Positions 37,159 through 46,827 of a stretch of 64,000 nt of DNA are shown one piece after another. The notes beneath the pieces were generated by a model that was given only the letters and a program-made list of their open reading frames with translations, did no database searches and had not been told where the DNA came from. Made by a program: the position numbers and the translations under genes. Source of the stretch: a bacterium (GTDB taxonomy: Bacteria > Zhuqueibacterota > Zhuqueibacteria > Residuimicrobiales > Oceaniaggregativiventaceae); NCBI GenBank assembly GCA_029565675.1, contig JAKQNP010000002.1, positions 496,001-560,000 on the forward strand. Direction: 5' to 3'. Position 1 is the stretch's first letter. Every line of letters begins with the position of its first letter.

Positions 37159-37833
37159 ATGTTTGGATCGATGGATATCGCTTTGTTGTTGCCTGCTTTG
37201 ATTTTTTCGCTTTATGCGCAACACAAGGTCCGCAGCGCTTTTAAAGAGATGAGTCGGGTTCGTTCCACCTCCGGTATGACCGGCGCGGAGGTCGCAAAAC
37301 GCATGTTGGAGCGCAACGGTCTGGGGAGTGTGCAGGTGGAACTGATCGCCGGTGACTTGAGCGATCATTATGACCCGATTCAAAAAACACTGCGCTTGTC
37401 TTCTCCGGTTTATCAATCGGATTCCTTGGCAGCCCTTGGGGTGGCCGCTCATGAGACAGGCCATGCCCTGCAGCATCGGGATGCCTATCGGCCGTTGCAA
37501 GTGCGTCAGGCCATATTCCCGGTGGTCAAATTTGGCTCCAGTTTGTGGATGCCGCTGTTTATCGGCGGTCTGCTCTTTTCCATTCCCAACCTGATCGACC
37601 TCGGCATTGTGCTGTTTTCTGCAGCGGTGGCGTTTCATCTTGTCACCTTGCCGGTGGAGTTCAATGCCAGCAAACGCGCACTGGCGCAATTGAGTTCAGG
37701 CGGCTATATCAGCGAACGCGAGATAGCTGGTGCCAAAAAGGTGCTCGATGCCGCTGCGATGACCTATGTCGCTGCTGCAGCGATGGCTGCCCTGCAGTTG
37801 CTGCGATTGTTGCTGCTGCGCCGCAGCGAGTGA
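37159..37833 (+). CDS. YugP-like membrane zinc metallopeptidase
   Basis: 224 residues from ATG 37159. AAHETGHALQHRD carries the HExxH zinc motif, and the family's third acidic ligand region FNASKRAL follows at about residue 170. Membrane helices are near 5-18, about 125-170 and 195-215. The family (Zn_peptidase_2, YugP) is widespread but poorly characterised. Its position at the head of an htrA-dnaK-clpB block suggests a role in membrane protein quality control, which is inference. Confidence 0.85.
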   Translation: MFGSMDIALLLPALIFSLYAQHKVRSAFKEMSRVRSTSGMTGAEVAKRMLERNGLGSVQVELIAGDLSDHYDPIQKTLRLSSPVYQSDSLAALGVAAHETGHALQHRDAYRPLQVRQAIFPVVKFGSSLWMPLFIGGLLFSIPNLIDLGIVLFSAAVAFHLVTLPVEFNASKRALAQLSSGGYISEREIAGAKKVLDAAAMTYVAAAAMAALQLLRLLLLRRSE

Positions 37834-38144
37834 GAATTGCCAAAATGACCGAATGGCTGTCATATTGACGCACTTGAATTGCCGGATGGGGTTGGAAAAT
37901 TATCTATAAATTTATGATAAACAGATAATAAGATAAAATCGAGTTCCTCTGGCATATTCATTGCATTGGACTATTTTGTGGATAGCCATGACTGTACAGG
38001 TTGGCGCAATAAGGGTAACGGCATCGACGCAGCGGTTATGAAGGTCGAGGCGGATTGGTATGAGAGACAATCCGCAATTTGGTCCTGGTTACGGCAGGGT
38101 GGTGCCGCTGCTGTTCACGATATAAAAGAGAAGGGATAGTGAAA
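37834..38144. other. 311-bp gap upstream of htrA
   Basis: Holds the sigma54 promoter described separately and a long leader of about 165-180 nt. A small imperfect repeat TGTCA-TAT-TGACG (37859-37871) lies about 80 bp upstream of the -24 box and is a weak candidate for an activator site. I see no gene. Confidence 0.5.
37950..37965 (+). promoter_or_regulatory. Sigma54 (-24/-12) promoter upstream of htrA
   Basis: TGGCATATTCATTGCA matches the sigma54 consensus TGGCAYRNNNNTTGCW at every fixed position, with a preceding pyrimidine (C). The GG and GC dinucleotides are separated by exactly 10 nt. The predicted start of transcription is about 12 nt downstream, giving a leader of about 165 nt to the htrA ATG. 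Confidence 0.8.
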
Positions 38145-39671
38145 ATGATCTCAAGGCAAAAAGCATTTTGGCTCATGATGGGTGCGTTTATCGGTGTTGC
38201 CGCTTGGATGGTGATTTCTGCCAACTGGGACACCCTGTACAAACCGGTATTGGCAGAACCGCAAGCAAAGGCTGCAGCCATCCAGCTGGGATCAACGGAA
38301 CCGATTGCATCAGAGTTGGCGGGATTGGAGGGTTTGAGCAAGGCGTTCGCGCGGGTTGCCTCGCAGGTGAATCCAGCGGTGGTGCCAATCAACAGCGAGG
38401 CGGTGGTTAAGCGTCAGATTCACCCATTTTTCGAGGATGAATTTTTTCGCCGTTTCTTCAACTTTCCCGAGCAGCAACAAGAGGAAATCATGCGCGGTTT
38501 GGGCTCGGGCGTGATTGTCACCAGCGACGGGCATATTTTGACCAACAATCATGTGATCGATGAAGCCGATCAGATCTATGTGACCATAGACAAGGAAAAG
38601 TACAAAGCCAAGATCATCGGCACCGATCCCTTGACCGACTTGGCAGTGATAAAAATTGACAAGAACGGATTGTCGACGGTGCGTTTGGGTGATTCGGATC
38701 AACTGGAGGTCGGCGAATGGGTTTTGGCAATCGGCAATCCATTTTCGAACATCTTGCAGAACACCGTGACTGCCGGGATTGTCAGTGCAAAAGGGAGGTC
38801 CGGGTTGGCGATCGGCGGAAGTCAGGGTCGCTCCGGGGTGACCTATCAGGATTTCATTCAGACTGATGCCGCGATCAATCCCGGCAACAGCGGGGGTGCG
38901 TTGGTCAATCTGCGCGGCGAGTTGGTCGGCATCAACACTGCCATCGTCGGGCAGGCCAATGTGGGCATCGGCTTTGCCATTCCTATCAACATGGCCAAAA
39001 GCGTGATGAAGCAGCTCATGGACGACGGCAAAGTCAGCCGCGGCTACCTGGGCGTGCAGATTCAGGATGTGGATGAAAATTTGGCCAAGATTTATGGTTT
39101 GGACAAGCCTCGCGGGGCGTTGGTTGCCAGTGTTCAGCCCGACAGCCCAGCCGATAAAGCTGGAATCAAAGCCGAGGATATCATCGTTGAAATTGCCGGT
39201 GAAAAGATCGCCGATGTTGAGCAATTGCGGCGCACGGTTGCTTCCTATTCTCCTGGCACTGAGGTCGATGTGGTTGTTTTGCGCAATGAAAAGAACAAAT
39301 CCTTAAAGGTAAAACTGGCTGAGCTGGATGGGGAGACGGCGGAAGAGCCGACCGATAAACCAGCAAAAACGACTATCGGCATGCGGCTTGGCCTGCAGGT
39401 GCAAAATTTAACTGATCAGCTTACACAACGCTACGGCTATGAAGGGGAGAGTGGAGTTTTTGTGACGGCGGTCGAGCGCAATTCTGTTGCCGATCGCGAG
39501 GATATCCGGCAAGGCGATCTGATTCAAGCTGTCAATCGCCAGACGGTCAAAAACGTCGCTGAATTCACCGCTCAGCTCAATAAAGCAGACGAGGATGACA
39601 TCATCCTTTTGCGCATCAAACGCGGCTCGAGCAACCTCTTTCGAGCCCTGCGAGTGCCCAAAACAGAATAA
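38145..39671 (+). CDS. htrA: HtrA/DegP-type periplasmic serine protease-chaperone
   Basis: 508 residues from ATG 38145 (AAGGGA at 38131-38136). An N-terminal membrane or signal segment (about 6-26) is followed by a trypsin fold with the catalytic triad regions TNNHVID, DLAVIKID and NPGNSGGAL, then two PDZ domains (about 285-380 and 405-505; RGYLGVQIQDV, GVFVTAVERNSVADREDI). It degrades or refolds misfolded envelope proteins. A sigma54 promoter lies upstream, which is unusual for this family. Confidence 0.95.
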   Translation: MISRQKAFWLMMGAFIGVAAWMVISANWDTLYKPVLAEPQAKAAAIQLGSTEPIASELAGLEGLSKAFARVASQVNPAVVPINSEAVVKRQIHPFFEDEFFRRFFNFPEQQQEEIMRGLGSGVIVTSDGHILTNNHVIDEADQIYVTIDKEKYKAKIIGTDPLTDLAVIKIDKNGLSTVRLGDSDQLEVGEWVLAIGNPFSNILQNTVTAGIVSAKGRSGLAIGGSQGRSGVTYQDFIQTDAAINPGNSGGALVNLRGELVGINTAIVGQANVGIGFAIPINMAKSVMKQLMDDGKVSRGYLGVQIQDVDENLAKIYGLDKPRGALVASVQPDSPADKAGIKAEDIIVEIAGEKIADVEQLRRTVASYSPGTEVDVVVLRNEKNKSLKVKLAELDGETAEEPTDKPAKTTIGMRLGLQVQNLTDQLTQRYGYEGESGVFVTAVERNSVADREDIRQGDLIQAVNRQTVKNVAEFTAQLNKADEDDIILLRIKRGSSNLFRALRVPKTE

Positions 39672-39701
39672 CCGAATTTGTGGCAAATGGAGTGGTGTTG
39701 T

Positions 39702-39911
39702 ATGCCGAGTTATGATTACCTGTGTTTGAAGTGCGGGCACCGGTTTGAGGCCTTTCAGCCGATTTCCGCTGAGCCGTTGAAGCGTTGCCCTTTATGTGGC
39801 GGCGCAGTCAAGCGGCTTATCGCCGGCGGATCCGGTTTGATCTTTAAAGGCTCCGGATTCTATATCACCGATTATAAAAACAAGAGTACCCCTTCGACCA
39901 AAAATAACTGA
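39702..39911 (+). CDS. FmdB-family zinc ribbon protein
   Basis: 69 residues from ATG 39702. YDYLCLKCGHRFEAFQ and LKRCPLCGGAVKRLI carry two CxxC knuckles that form a zinc ribbon, and a Gly/Phe-rich tail (SGLIFKGSGFYITDY) follows. Small FmdB-like regulators of this type are common and mostly uncharacterised. It is between htrA and a strong terminator, so it is probably co-transcribed with htrA. Confidence 0.88.
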   Translation: MPSYDYLCLKCGHRFEAFQPISAEPLKRCPLCGGAVKRLIAGGSGLIFKGSGFYITDYKNKSTPSTKNN

Positions 39912-39958
39912 CTAGTTGTCAGAGAATCTGCCAGATTGGCGATACAGTGTCCGGCAGA

Positions 39959-40008
39959 AAAATAAAACAAGCACATCGAGCAAGAAGCCTATGTGCTTGT
40001 TTTATTTT
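39959..40008. terminator. Long bidirectional terminator hairpin
   Basis: An 18-bp perfect stem AAAATAAAACAAGCACAT / ATGTGCTTGTTTTATTTT with a 14-nt loop, T-rich on the 3' side and A-rich on the 5' side, so it can work in either direction. It separates htrA-fmdB from the dnaK promoter. Confidence 0.9.
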
Positions 40009-40041
40009 ATAATAGAACGTATGATTTTAAGGTATTTTACC

Positions 40042-40057
40042 TGGCATAGCTTTTGCA
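40042..40057 (+). promoter_or_regulatory. Sigma54 (-24/-12) promoter upstream of dnaK
   Basis: TGGCATAGCTTTTGCA fits TGGCAYRNNNNTTGCW perfectly, with GG and GC 10 nt apart. Together with its preceding C it shares the block CTGGCATA and TTGCA with the htrA site. It starts 34 bp after the terminator hairpin and about 130 bp upstream of the dnaK ATG. No CIRCE/HrcA repeat is visible in the gap. Confidence 0.8.
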
Positions 40058-40187
40058 AGTCAATAACAAATGCTACAGCGGAGTTTGACTGGCTTTGCGG
40101 CACAAGCGACAGCAGTGAGTGCGACAGGGCTCGAAACGGGTTGTAATCGGACAGACACTTACCTGATAGATTAAGGAGAAAAGCAAC

Positions 40188-42107
40188 ATGGGTAAAATAA
40201 TCGGAATAGATCTGGGGACGACGAATTCATGTGTCGCGGTCATGGAAGGCGGCGAGCCGGTCGTCATTCCCAATTCTGAAGGCGGGCGCACGACGCCGTC
40301 GATGGTCGCGTTTACCAAAAATGGTGAGAGATTGGTGGGACAGGTGGCGAAGCGTCAGGCGATCACCAATCCGCAAAAGACCATTTTTTCGATCAAGCGG
40401 TTTATGGGGCGTCGCTATGATGAAGTGAGCAACGAGATCAGCGAGGTGCCCTATAAGGTCATCAGCGGCAGTGGCGGGGTGGCCAAGGTTGAGATCGATG
40501 ATAAAGAATACACGCCGCAAGAAATTTCGGCAATGATTCTGCAAAAAATGCGGCAGACAGCAGAGGATTATCTCGGCGAGAAAATCACTGAAGCGGTGAT
40601 TACGGTGCCGGCCTATTTCAATGACAGTCAGCGGCAGGCGACCAAAGAGGCGGGCGAGATTGCCGGTTTGACGGTGCGGCGGATCATCAACGAGCCGACG
40701 GCAGCATCGCTCGCCTATGGTTTGGATAAAAAGAAAAACGAAAAAATAGCGGTCTTTGATCTCGGCGGTGGAACTTTTGATATTTCGGTATTGGAAATCG
40801 GCGACGGTGTTTTTGAAGTCAAATCGACCAATGGTGACACCCATTTGGGAGGCGATGATTTTGATCAGCGGGTAATCGATTGGATTGTCGACGGATTTAT
40901 CAAACAAGAAGGCGTCGATCTTTCCAAGGACCCGATGGCTCTGCAACGCCTGAAAGAGGCGGCAGAAAAGGCCAAGGTTGAGTTGTCGAGCACGAGCCAG
41001 ACCGAGGTCAACTTGCCCTTTATCACGGCAACCGATACCGGCCCAAAACATTTGAACATGACGCTGACCCGCGCCAAATTCGAGCAGATTTGCGACGATC
41101 TATTTCAGCGCACTCTTGGACCGTGCAAGACGGCTCTGAAGGATGCGGGGATGAGCACCAGCGAAATCGACGAAGTGGTTCTGGTTGGTGGTTCGACGCG
41201 CATGCCCAAGGTTCAGGAAATGGTGCGTGACTTTTTCGGCAAGGAGCCGCATCGCGGGGTGAATCCGGATGAGGTGGTTGCGGTTGGTGCGGCCATTCAG
41301 GGAGGAGTATTGGCTGGTGATGTACAGGACGTGTTGTTGCTGGACGTCACGCCGCTCTCTTTGGGTATCGAAACGCTGGGCAGTGTCAATACGCGGTTGA
41401 TTGAAAAGAACACCACCATTCCGACCAAGCGTTCGCAAATATTCTCCACAGCCAGCGACAATCAGCCCTCGGTTGAGATTCATGTGTTGCAGGGCGAGCG
41501 CGAGATGGCGATGGACAATCGCACCCTGGGTCGTTTCCATCTGGACGGAATTCCGCCGGCTCCGCGGGGAGTGCCGCAAATCGAGGTCACTTTTGATATC
41601 GACGCGAATGGCATTCTCAATGTTTCGGCCAAAGACAAGTCGAGCGGCAAGGAGCAGTCGATTCGCATCGAGGCATCGACCGGCCTGTCCAAGGAAGAAA
41701 TCGATAAAATGGTAAACGATGCCAAAGCCCATGCTGCGGAGGACAAGAAGCGTCGCGAGATTATCGATCTCAAGAATCAGGGCGATCAGCTGGCCTATCA
41801 GACCGAAAAGATGATCAAGGAGAGCGGGGACAAGCTCGATTCTGTCACCAAAAACAAGATCGAAGCCGCAGTGGGCCGTCTGAAAGAGGCGCTCAAGGGT
41901 GAAAATGCGAATGAAATCCGTTCTTCCATCGATGGCTTGAACAATGTTGTTCAGCCGGCCGCTTCCAAGATGTATAGCGATGCCGGAGCTGGTGCCAGCG
42001 GCGCCGGCGCTGAACAGGCTGGATCTTCTTCATCCGGTACGAGTGACGACAGCGCCCAGAACGCGGAAGAGGCGGATTTTGAAGTGGTCGATGATGACAA
42101 GAATTGA
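40188..42107 (+). CDS. dnaK: Molecular chaperone DnaK (Hsp70)
   Basis: 639 residues, the normal length. [18 protein letters not shown] opens the ATPase domain, [17 protein letters not shown] is the phosphate-2 motif, and the linker [18 protein letters not shown] leads to the substrate domain. The C-terminus has a Gly/Ser-rich stretch and ends [13 protein letters not shown]. An AAGGAG ribosome binding site precedes ATG 40188. GrpE and DnaJ genes are not adjacent, so it is separated from the usual operon. It folds and protects cytosolic proteins. Confidence 0.98.
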   Translation: MGKIIGIDLGTTNSCVAVMEGGEPVVIPNSEGGRTTPSMVAFTKNGERLVGQVAKRQAITNPQKTIFSIKRFMGRRYDEVSNEISEVPYKVISGSGGVAKVEIDDKEYTPQEISAMILQKMRQTAEDYLGEKITEAVITVPAYFNDSQRQATKEAGEIAGLTVRRIINEPTAASLAYGLDKKKNEKIAVFDLGGGTFDISVLEIGDGVFEVKSTNGDTHLGGDDFDQRVIDWIVDGFIKQEGVDLSKDPMALQRLKEAAEKAKVELSSTSQTEVNLPFITATDTGPKHLNMTLTRAKFEQICDDLFQRTLGPCKTALKDAGMSTSEIDEVVLVGGSTRMPKVQEMVRDFFGKEPHRGVNPDEVVAVGAAIQGGVLAGDVQDVLLLDVTPLSLGIETLGSVNTRLIEKNTTIPTKRSQIFSTASDNQPSVEIHVLQGEREMAMDNRTLGRFHLDGIPPAPRGVPQIEVTFDIDANGILNVSAKDKSSGKEQSIRIEASTGLSKEEIDKMVNDAKAHAAEDKKRREIIDLKNQGDQLAYQTEKMIKESGDKLDSVTKNKIEAAVGRLKEALKGENANEIRSSIDGLNNVVQPAASKMYSDAGAGASGAGAEQAGSSSSGTSDDSAQNAEEADFEVVDDDKN

Positions 42108-42136
42108 TGCAAGTTGACAATAATCGCGTCTGGTGG

Positions 42137-42204
42137 GGTGGCTGTGTTTGGGGTCAGCCACCTGCCGACGCAAAATCTCGATGGTGAATGCCCCGACGGC
42201 AGGT
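42137..42204 (+). promoter_or_regulatory. Overlapping alternative hairpins between dnaK and clpB
   Basis: GGTGGCTG (42137-42144) pairs with CAGCCACC (42155-42162). ACCTGCCG (42160-42167) pairs with CGGCAGGT (42197-42204). The two stems share bases 42160-42162, so they exclude each other at their ends. No T tract follows the first; the rest of the gap to 42388 shows no gene and no convincing promoter. Confidence 0.35.
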
Positions 42205-42388
42205 TTCGGTAAGAGAATAAGAAAATTTGGGGGGCTGTCAGAAAAAGGGAGCTGGATATCCGGCCGCAAGTCACTGGTACGCGATGTCGAGCTTTTTATG
42301 ATGGCCCCCTTTTTTATAGATTCCGGCCTGGCAGTGGAGGTTGCCGGACTGGAGGATTGGTTGACAAGGGATTGAGAAAGGCACGGAT

Positions 42389-45004
42389 ATGTTATCTTTT
42401 GATCGAATGACGATAAAAACGCAGGAAGCTCTTGCCAGGGCACAACAGCTCGCGGGTGAAAACGGGCAGCAGCAGATCGAGCCTGTCCATTTATTGCGGG
42501 CGGTGGTGGCGGATAAAGAGAGCACGGCTCATGCGGTATGCAAGAAAATCGGTTTGGATCCCGAACTGTTTGCGGAGCGAATTGACAAGGAGATCAGTCG
42601 TTTGCCGCGCGTATCCGGCGGGGTGGGGCAGATCTATTTGTCTTCGCAGACCCAACAGCTTTTCGATCGGGCTTTAAAGGCCTCTTCGCAGTTGCGCGAT
42701 GAGTATGTGAGCGTCGAGCATTTGTTTTTGGCATTGGCCGATGAGAGCGGTGCGGCCGGGAGTTTGATGCATGAAGCTGGTTTAAGCAGCGATGTGTTGC
42801 TCAAGGTACTGAAGGAGATTCGCGGCAATCAGCGGGTCAGCGATCAGAATCCTGAGGAAAAATATCAGGCGTTGAAGCGCTATGCGCGCGATCTCACTGA
42901 TCTGGCGCGGCGCGGCAAGTTGGATCCGGTCATCGGCCGCGAAGATGAGATTCGCAGGGTGTTGCAGGTGTTGTCTCGCCGGACGAAAAACAATCCGGTT
43001 TTAATCGGCGAACCCGGAGTCGGCAAGACCGCGATCGCCGAGGGGTTGGCGAATCGCATCATTGCCGGTGATGTCCCGGAAAACCTCAAGCACAAGCGGA
43101 TACTTTCTTTGGACATGGGGGCATTGATCGCCGGCGCGAAGTATCGCGGTGAATTTGAGGATCGTCTCAAGGCCGTGCTCAAGGAGGTGCAGGAATCAGA
43201 CGGCGAGGTGGTTCTGTTCATCGACGAACTGCACACGCTGGTGGGTGCCGGTGCTGCCGAGGGGGCGATGGATGCTTCCAATATGCTCAAACCGGCGCTG
43301 GCGCGCGGCGATCTGCGCTGCATCGGCGCAACGACTCTTGATGAATACCGCAAGCATGTTGAAAAAGATGCGGCGTTGGAGAGACGGTTTCAGCCGGTTT
43401 TGGTCGAAGAGCCGTCGGTGGAAGAGACGATTTCGATTTTGCGAGGTTTGAAAGAAAAATATGAAGTTCACCATGGAGTGCGCATCACCGACAGCGCTCT
43501 GGTGGCGGCGGCGACTTTGTCGCACCGCTATATCGCCGACCGTTTTTTGCCTGACAAGGCGATCGATCTGGTCGACGAAGCGGCTTCGATGTTGCGCATT
43601 GAAATCGACAGCATGCCGGTCGAATTGGACGAGGTCGAGAGGCGCTTGAAGCAACTGGAGATCGAGCGGCAAGCGTTGAAAAAGGAAAAAGACGATCAAT
43701 CGATAGAGCGGCTCCAACAGGTGGAAAAAGAAATCGCCAATCTGGCTGAACAAAGCCAGAGCTTGCGCAGCCATTGGCAGATGGAAAAAGAGATCATCTC
43801 CCGTATTCGATCGATCAAAGAAGAGCTTGATCAGGTCCGTACGCAGGCGAGCCAGGCTGAGCGCGACGGCGATCTGGCGCGGGCGGCCGAGCTCAAATAC
43901 GGGCGATTGCCGGAATTGGAAAAGAATTTGCAGCAAGCCAATGCCAACCTGATTGAATTGCAGCGTGATCTGCAGATGCTCAAGGAAGAGGTGACAGACG
44001 AAGATATCGCTCAGGTGGTGGCCAAGTGGACAGGCATACCGGTGAGCCGCATGCTGGAGGGCGAGCGGGAAAAATTGCTGCAGATGGAAGAGCGGCTGCA
44101 TCGGCGATTGATCGGTCAGGATCAGGCGGTTGTCGCGGTTTCAGACGCTATTCGTCGCGCCCGGGCAGGTTTGCAAGAGCAGCATCGACCCATCGGCTCG
44201 TTCATTTTTCTCGGATCGACTGGGGTAGGCAAGACGGAGTTGGCCAGGGCGCTGGCGGAATTTTTGTTCGATGATGAACACGCGATGGTCCGCATCGACA
44301 TGTCGGAATATATGGAACGCCATGCAGTGTCGAGGCTGATCGGGGCGCCGCCGGGATATGTCGGATATGAAGAGGGTGGGCAGTTGACCGAAGCGATTCG
44401 TCGGCGGCCCTATGCGGTTGTGCTGCTGGATGAAATCGAAAAGGCGCACCCGGAAGTCTTTAATATTCTCCTGCAGGTGTTGGATGAAGGGCGATTGACC
44501 GACAACAAAGGTCGAACGGTGAATTTCTCCAACACCCTGATCATTCTGACCTCGAACATCGGCAGTCAATTGATCATGGAAAAATCGCAACAGATCACCG
44601 AAGCCAACCGCGAACGGATCCATCAAGAGATTGCGCTGGAGGTCGGTGAATTGCTCAAGCACCAGCTGCGCCCGGAATTTTTAAATCGCATCGATGATGT
44701 GATCGTGTTTCATGCATTGACGCGCGACAATTTGCGACAGATTGTGCGTTTGCAGTTGGAGCGCACCGAAGAGTTGCTCCGCCCGCATGGCATTCAGTTG
44801 GAGATTACGGCCGAGGCTGAAAACTATTTGGTTGAACACGGCTATGATCCGGCATTTGGTGCGCGGCCGTTGAAACGGTTGATTCAGAAAGAGCTGGTCA
44901 ATAAATTGGCGACGAGCATATTGGAGGGCACGATTCACAGCGGAACGACCGCGGAAGTCGTTGTGCGGGAGAATTCGCTTGATTTTGTGGAAAAAAAGGG
45001 ATAA
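42389..45004 (+). CDS. clpB: ClpB disaggregase (Hsp100)
   Basis: 871 residues. The order is N-domain (1-145), first AAA+ module with [18 protein letters not shown] and [18 protein letters not shown], coiled-coil middle domain (about 405-530), and second AAA+ module with [40 protein letters not shown] and the sensor region. It works with DnaK to pull apart protein aggregates, which fits its place next to dnaK. The start codon follows a GAGAAAGG region. It is about 280 bp downstream of dnaK and may be read from the same transcript. Confidence 0.98.
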   Translation: MLSFDRMTIKTQEALARAQQLAGENGQQQIEPVHLLRAVVADKESTAHAVCKKIGLDPELFAERIDKEISRLPRVSGGVGQIYLSSQTQQLFDRALKASSQLRDEYVSVEHLFLALADESGAAGSLMHEAGLSSDVLLKVLKEIRGNQRVSDQNPEEKYQALKRYARDLTDLARRGKLDPVIGREDEIRRVLQVLSRRTKNNPVLIGEPGVGKTAIAEGLANRIIAGDVPENLKHKRILSLDMGALIAGAKYRGEFEDRLKAVLKEVQESDGEVVLFIDELHTLVGAGAAEGAMDASNMLKPALARGDLRCIGATTLDEYRKHVEKDAALERRFQPVLVEEPSVEETISILRGLKEKYEVHHGVRITDSALVAAATLSHRYIADRFLPDKAIDLVDEAASMLRIEIDSMPVELDEVERRLKQLEIERQALKKEKDDQSIERLQQVEKEIANLAEQSQSLRSHWQMEKEIISRIRSIKEELDQVRTQASQAERDGDLARAAELKYGRLPELEKNLQQANANLIELQRDLQMLKEEVTDEDIAQVVAKWTGIPVSRMLEGEREKLLQMEERLHRRLIGQDQAVVAVSDAIRRARAGLQEQHRPIGSFIFLGSTGVGKTELARALAEFLFDDEHAMVRIDMSEYMERHAVSRLIGAPPGYVGYEEGGQLTEAIRRRPYAVVLLDEIEKAHPEVFNILLQVLDEGRLTDNKGRTVNFSNTLIILTSNIGSQLIMEKSQQITEANRERIHQEIALEVGELLKHQLRPEFLNRIDDVIVFHALTRDNLRQIVRLQLERTEELLRPHGIQLEITAEAENYLVEHGYDPAFGARPLKRLIQKELVNKLATSILEGTIHSGTTAEVVVRENSLDFVEKKG

Positions 45005-45075
45005 AATTTTAAATAATTTGGAACCCGTGTTTTACCTGGGCGTTGAAGGCAATGTTTAAGTGAAGGAGACCTCTT

Positions 45076-45579
45076 ATGCGGACTATCGGTCGAGCGAGCA
45101 TTGTTTTTTTGATGTTGTCATTGATGGTGGGGTGCGGTGCGAGAATGACGGAAGAACAAATGCGCGCCAAAGCGATCGAAGCTGAGAACAGCGAGCAATG
45201 GGATGAGGCGATTTCCGCCTATGAGAGGTTGGTGAACAAGTATAAAGAATCACCGGTTCGCGAAGAAGCTCTCTACAAGTTGGGCATGTTGTACGCCAAT
45301 CACTCAAAGGATTTTCAAAAATCGATTGATTCTTACGAACGTCTGATCAGCGATTATCCGTCAAGCGATTATACGGTCAAAGCCTCTTTCATGATCGGAT
45401 ACGAATACGCCAACCACGTTCAGGATCTGGAAAAAGCGCGCATTGCCTACAGCGATTTTCTGGCCAAATATCCGGATCACGAATTGGCGGTATCGGTCAA
45501 ATGGGAACTGGATCACCTTGGCAAGGACATCAGTGAACTCGATCTGATTTTTGAGGGATCTGCGCCGGAAAGCAATTGA
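45076..45579 (+). CDS. TPR lipoprotein (BamD/YbgF-like)
   Basis: 167 residues with an AAGGAG ribosome binding site. The signal peptide ends in the lipobox LMVGC (Cys at about 20), so the mature protein is a lipoprotein. Three or four tetratricopeptide-like repeats follow (EQWDEAISAYERLVNKYKES, FQKSIDSYERLISDYPSS, LEKARIAYSDFLAKYPDHEL), the pattern of BamD/YbgF-type periplasmic scaffolds. It is much shorter than BamD. It may act in envelope assembly alongside the bat operon that follows. Confidence 0.8.
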   Translation: MRTIGRASIVFLMLSLMVGCGARMTEEQMRAKAIEAENSEQWDEAISAYERLVNKYKESPVREEALYKLGMLYANHSKDFQKSIDSYERLISDYPSSDYTVKASFMIGYEYANHVQDLEKARIAYSDFLAKYPDHELAVSVKWELDHLGKDISELDLIFEGSAPESN

Positions 45580-45669
45580 TGGATGGCCTGCAGCGATTTT
45601 TTCAGCCGAATCGGGCTTTTTGCCTCTAAACCGGTTTGCAGCAATTTGCAGGCTTTCTAACCTCGAATG

Positions 45670-45701
45670 GGGGAACCTGCCGCTTTTGGGGCAGGTTCCC
45701 T
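45670..45701 (+). terminator. Hairpin between the TPR lipoprotein and the bat operon
   Basis: An 11-bp perfect stem GGGAACCTGCC (45671-45681) / GGCAGGTTCCC (45690-45700) with an 8-nt loop. No T tract follows, so it may be a factor-dependent pause or terminator rather than a classic one. Confidence 0.45.
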
Positions 45702-45846
45702 GCCATGTTTCACATCCGATTCGCCATTACCAGATAAACCGGCTTGACGGACTTGTGGGCAAATGGCCCGACCCTTCGCAAGCGTCGGAAAATCATGCTC
45801 ACTCCGATGGCTTTGGCTTTCGTGTTGGTTTGGTCAAGGAGACGGT

Positions 45847-46827
45847 ATGAAACGCGTGTTGATCATGCTTTGGGTGTTATGGAAGCTGCTGGCGAATACG
45901 CCGTTGGCTGCGCAGGCGCCTGACAGTGTTGACAGTGCAGGCGGAATACAGCTGACCGCTTTTTTGGATCATGTTGAGGTGGCGCTCAATCGCGAAGCGG
46001 TATTGACGCTGCGACTGGAATGGGTCGGCGACCCGGACCGCTATGAAGTTTATACCCCCGAGAATCCATTTGTTCAAAATCTCACCATTATCGGCAATGC
46101 TTCGGCCAATCGGGTTTCGCAACATGACGGAAAGACCCACTCGCTGCAGGAATACACCTTCCGTCTCAAGCCGACCAGTCTCGGGATGGGATATGTTGAA
46201 GGCATGATTATCAAATATCGCGATTTGCTGCTCGATCGCGATTTCCGCCTGACGACCAATCGACTTGAGATCAAAATCACCGATCCACTCCCCGATCCGG
46301 GATCCAAACGATGGCTGCTGTTTTTATTTCTCGGTCTGGGCTTGCTCCTGGCGGTCGGGTGGTATTGGCGTCGCCAGCATCTGCTGCACCAGAGCCGTTT
46401 GGCTGCCGAACGTGCAGCTGCTGCACAGTCGGTGCCGCTGGAACACGGTTATCTTGAGGAATTGCAGCGGATCAGCTTTGACGCCGATGCAGAAGAATCG
46501 GTTGGTGCTCTGAATCAGCTTTCGCGTTTGCTGCGGCGTTTTTTGGGTGAAAGATATGGCTGCCCGGGATTGGAATCGACCTCCAGTGAACTTTTACAGG
46601 ACATCAAACAGCGCGATTTAAATCCACACTTGTGCGAAGTGGTCGAGGAGGTCATCAGCAAGGCGGATTTGATCAAATTTACAGGTCGACAGGCGGATCG
46701 ACACGAGCTGGATCGCATGAAGGTCCTGATCGAAAGTGTGATAAAATTCAGCCAGACCGAACGGAATTCGCCGTCGGCTGCAGATGAGCAAAACAATGAA
46801 ACGAACGCGGCGGAGGAAAATAGATGA
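45847..46827 (+). CDS. Short BatD-like protein, first gene of the bat operon
   Basis: 326 residues from ATG 45847 (AAGGAG). Signal peptide (1-22), an immunoglobulin-like beta domain (about 30-150; ALNREAVLTLRLEWVG), one membrane helix (about 154-175) and a cytoplasmic helical domain (about 200-295; LSRLLRRFLGERYG, CEVVEEVISKADLIKFTGR). The same layout is seen in the gene at 49693 and, enlarged, in BatD. It opens a ten-gene run with almost no gaps. Its role is presumably envelope stress or secretion-related, as for the other bat genes. Confidence 0.7.
   Translation: MKRVLIMLWVLWKLLANTPLAAQAPDSVDSAGGIQLTAFLDHVEVALNREAVLTLRLEWVGDPDRYEVYTPENPFVQNLTIIGNASANRVSQHDGKTHSLQEYTFRLKPTSLGMGYVEGMIIKYRDLLLDRDFRLTTNRLEIKITDPLPDPGSKRWLLFLFLGLGLLLAVGWYWRRQHLLHQSRLAAERAAAAQSVPLEHGYLEELQRISFDADAEESVGALNQLSRLLRRFLGERYGCPGLESTSSELLQDIKQRDLNPHLCEVVEEVISKADLIKFTGRQADRHELDRMKVLIESVIKFSQTERNSPSAADEQNNETNAAEENR

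Noticed and set aside
42329-42344. Sigma54-like TGGCA...TTGC sequence upstream of clpB
   Set aside because: The spacing is one base too long and the +6 position is not a pyrimidine, so it fails the consensus.
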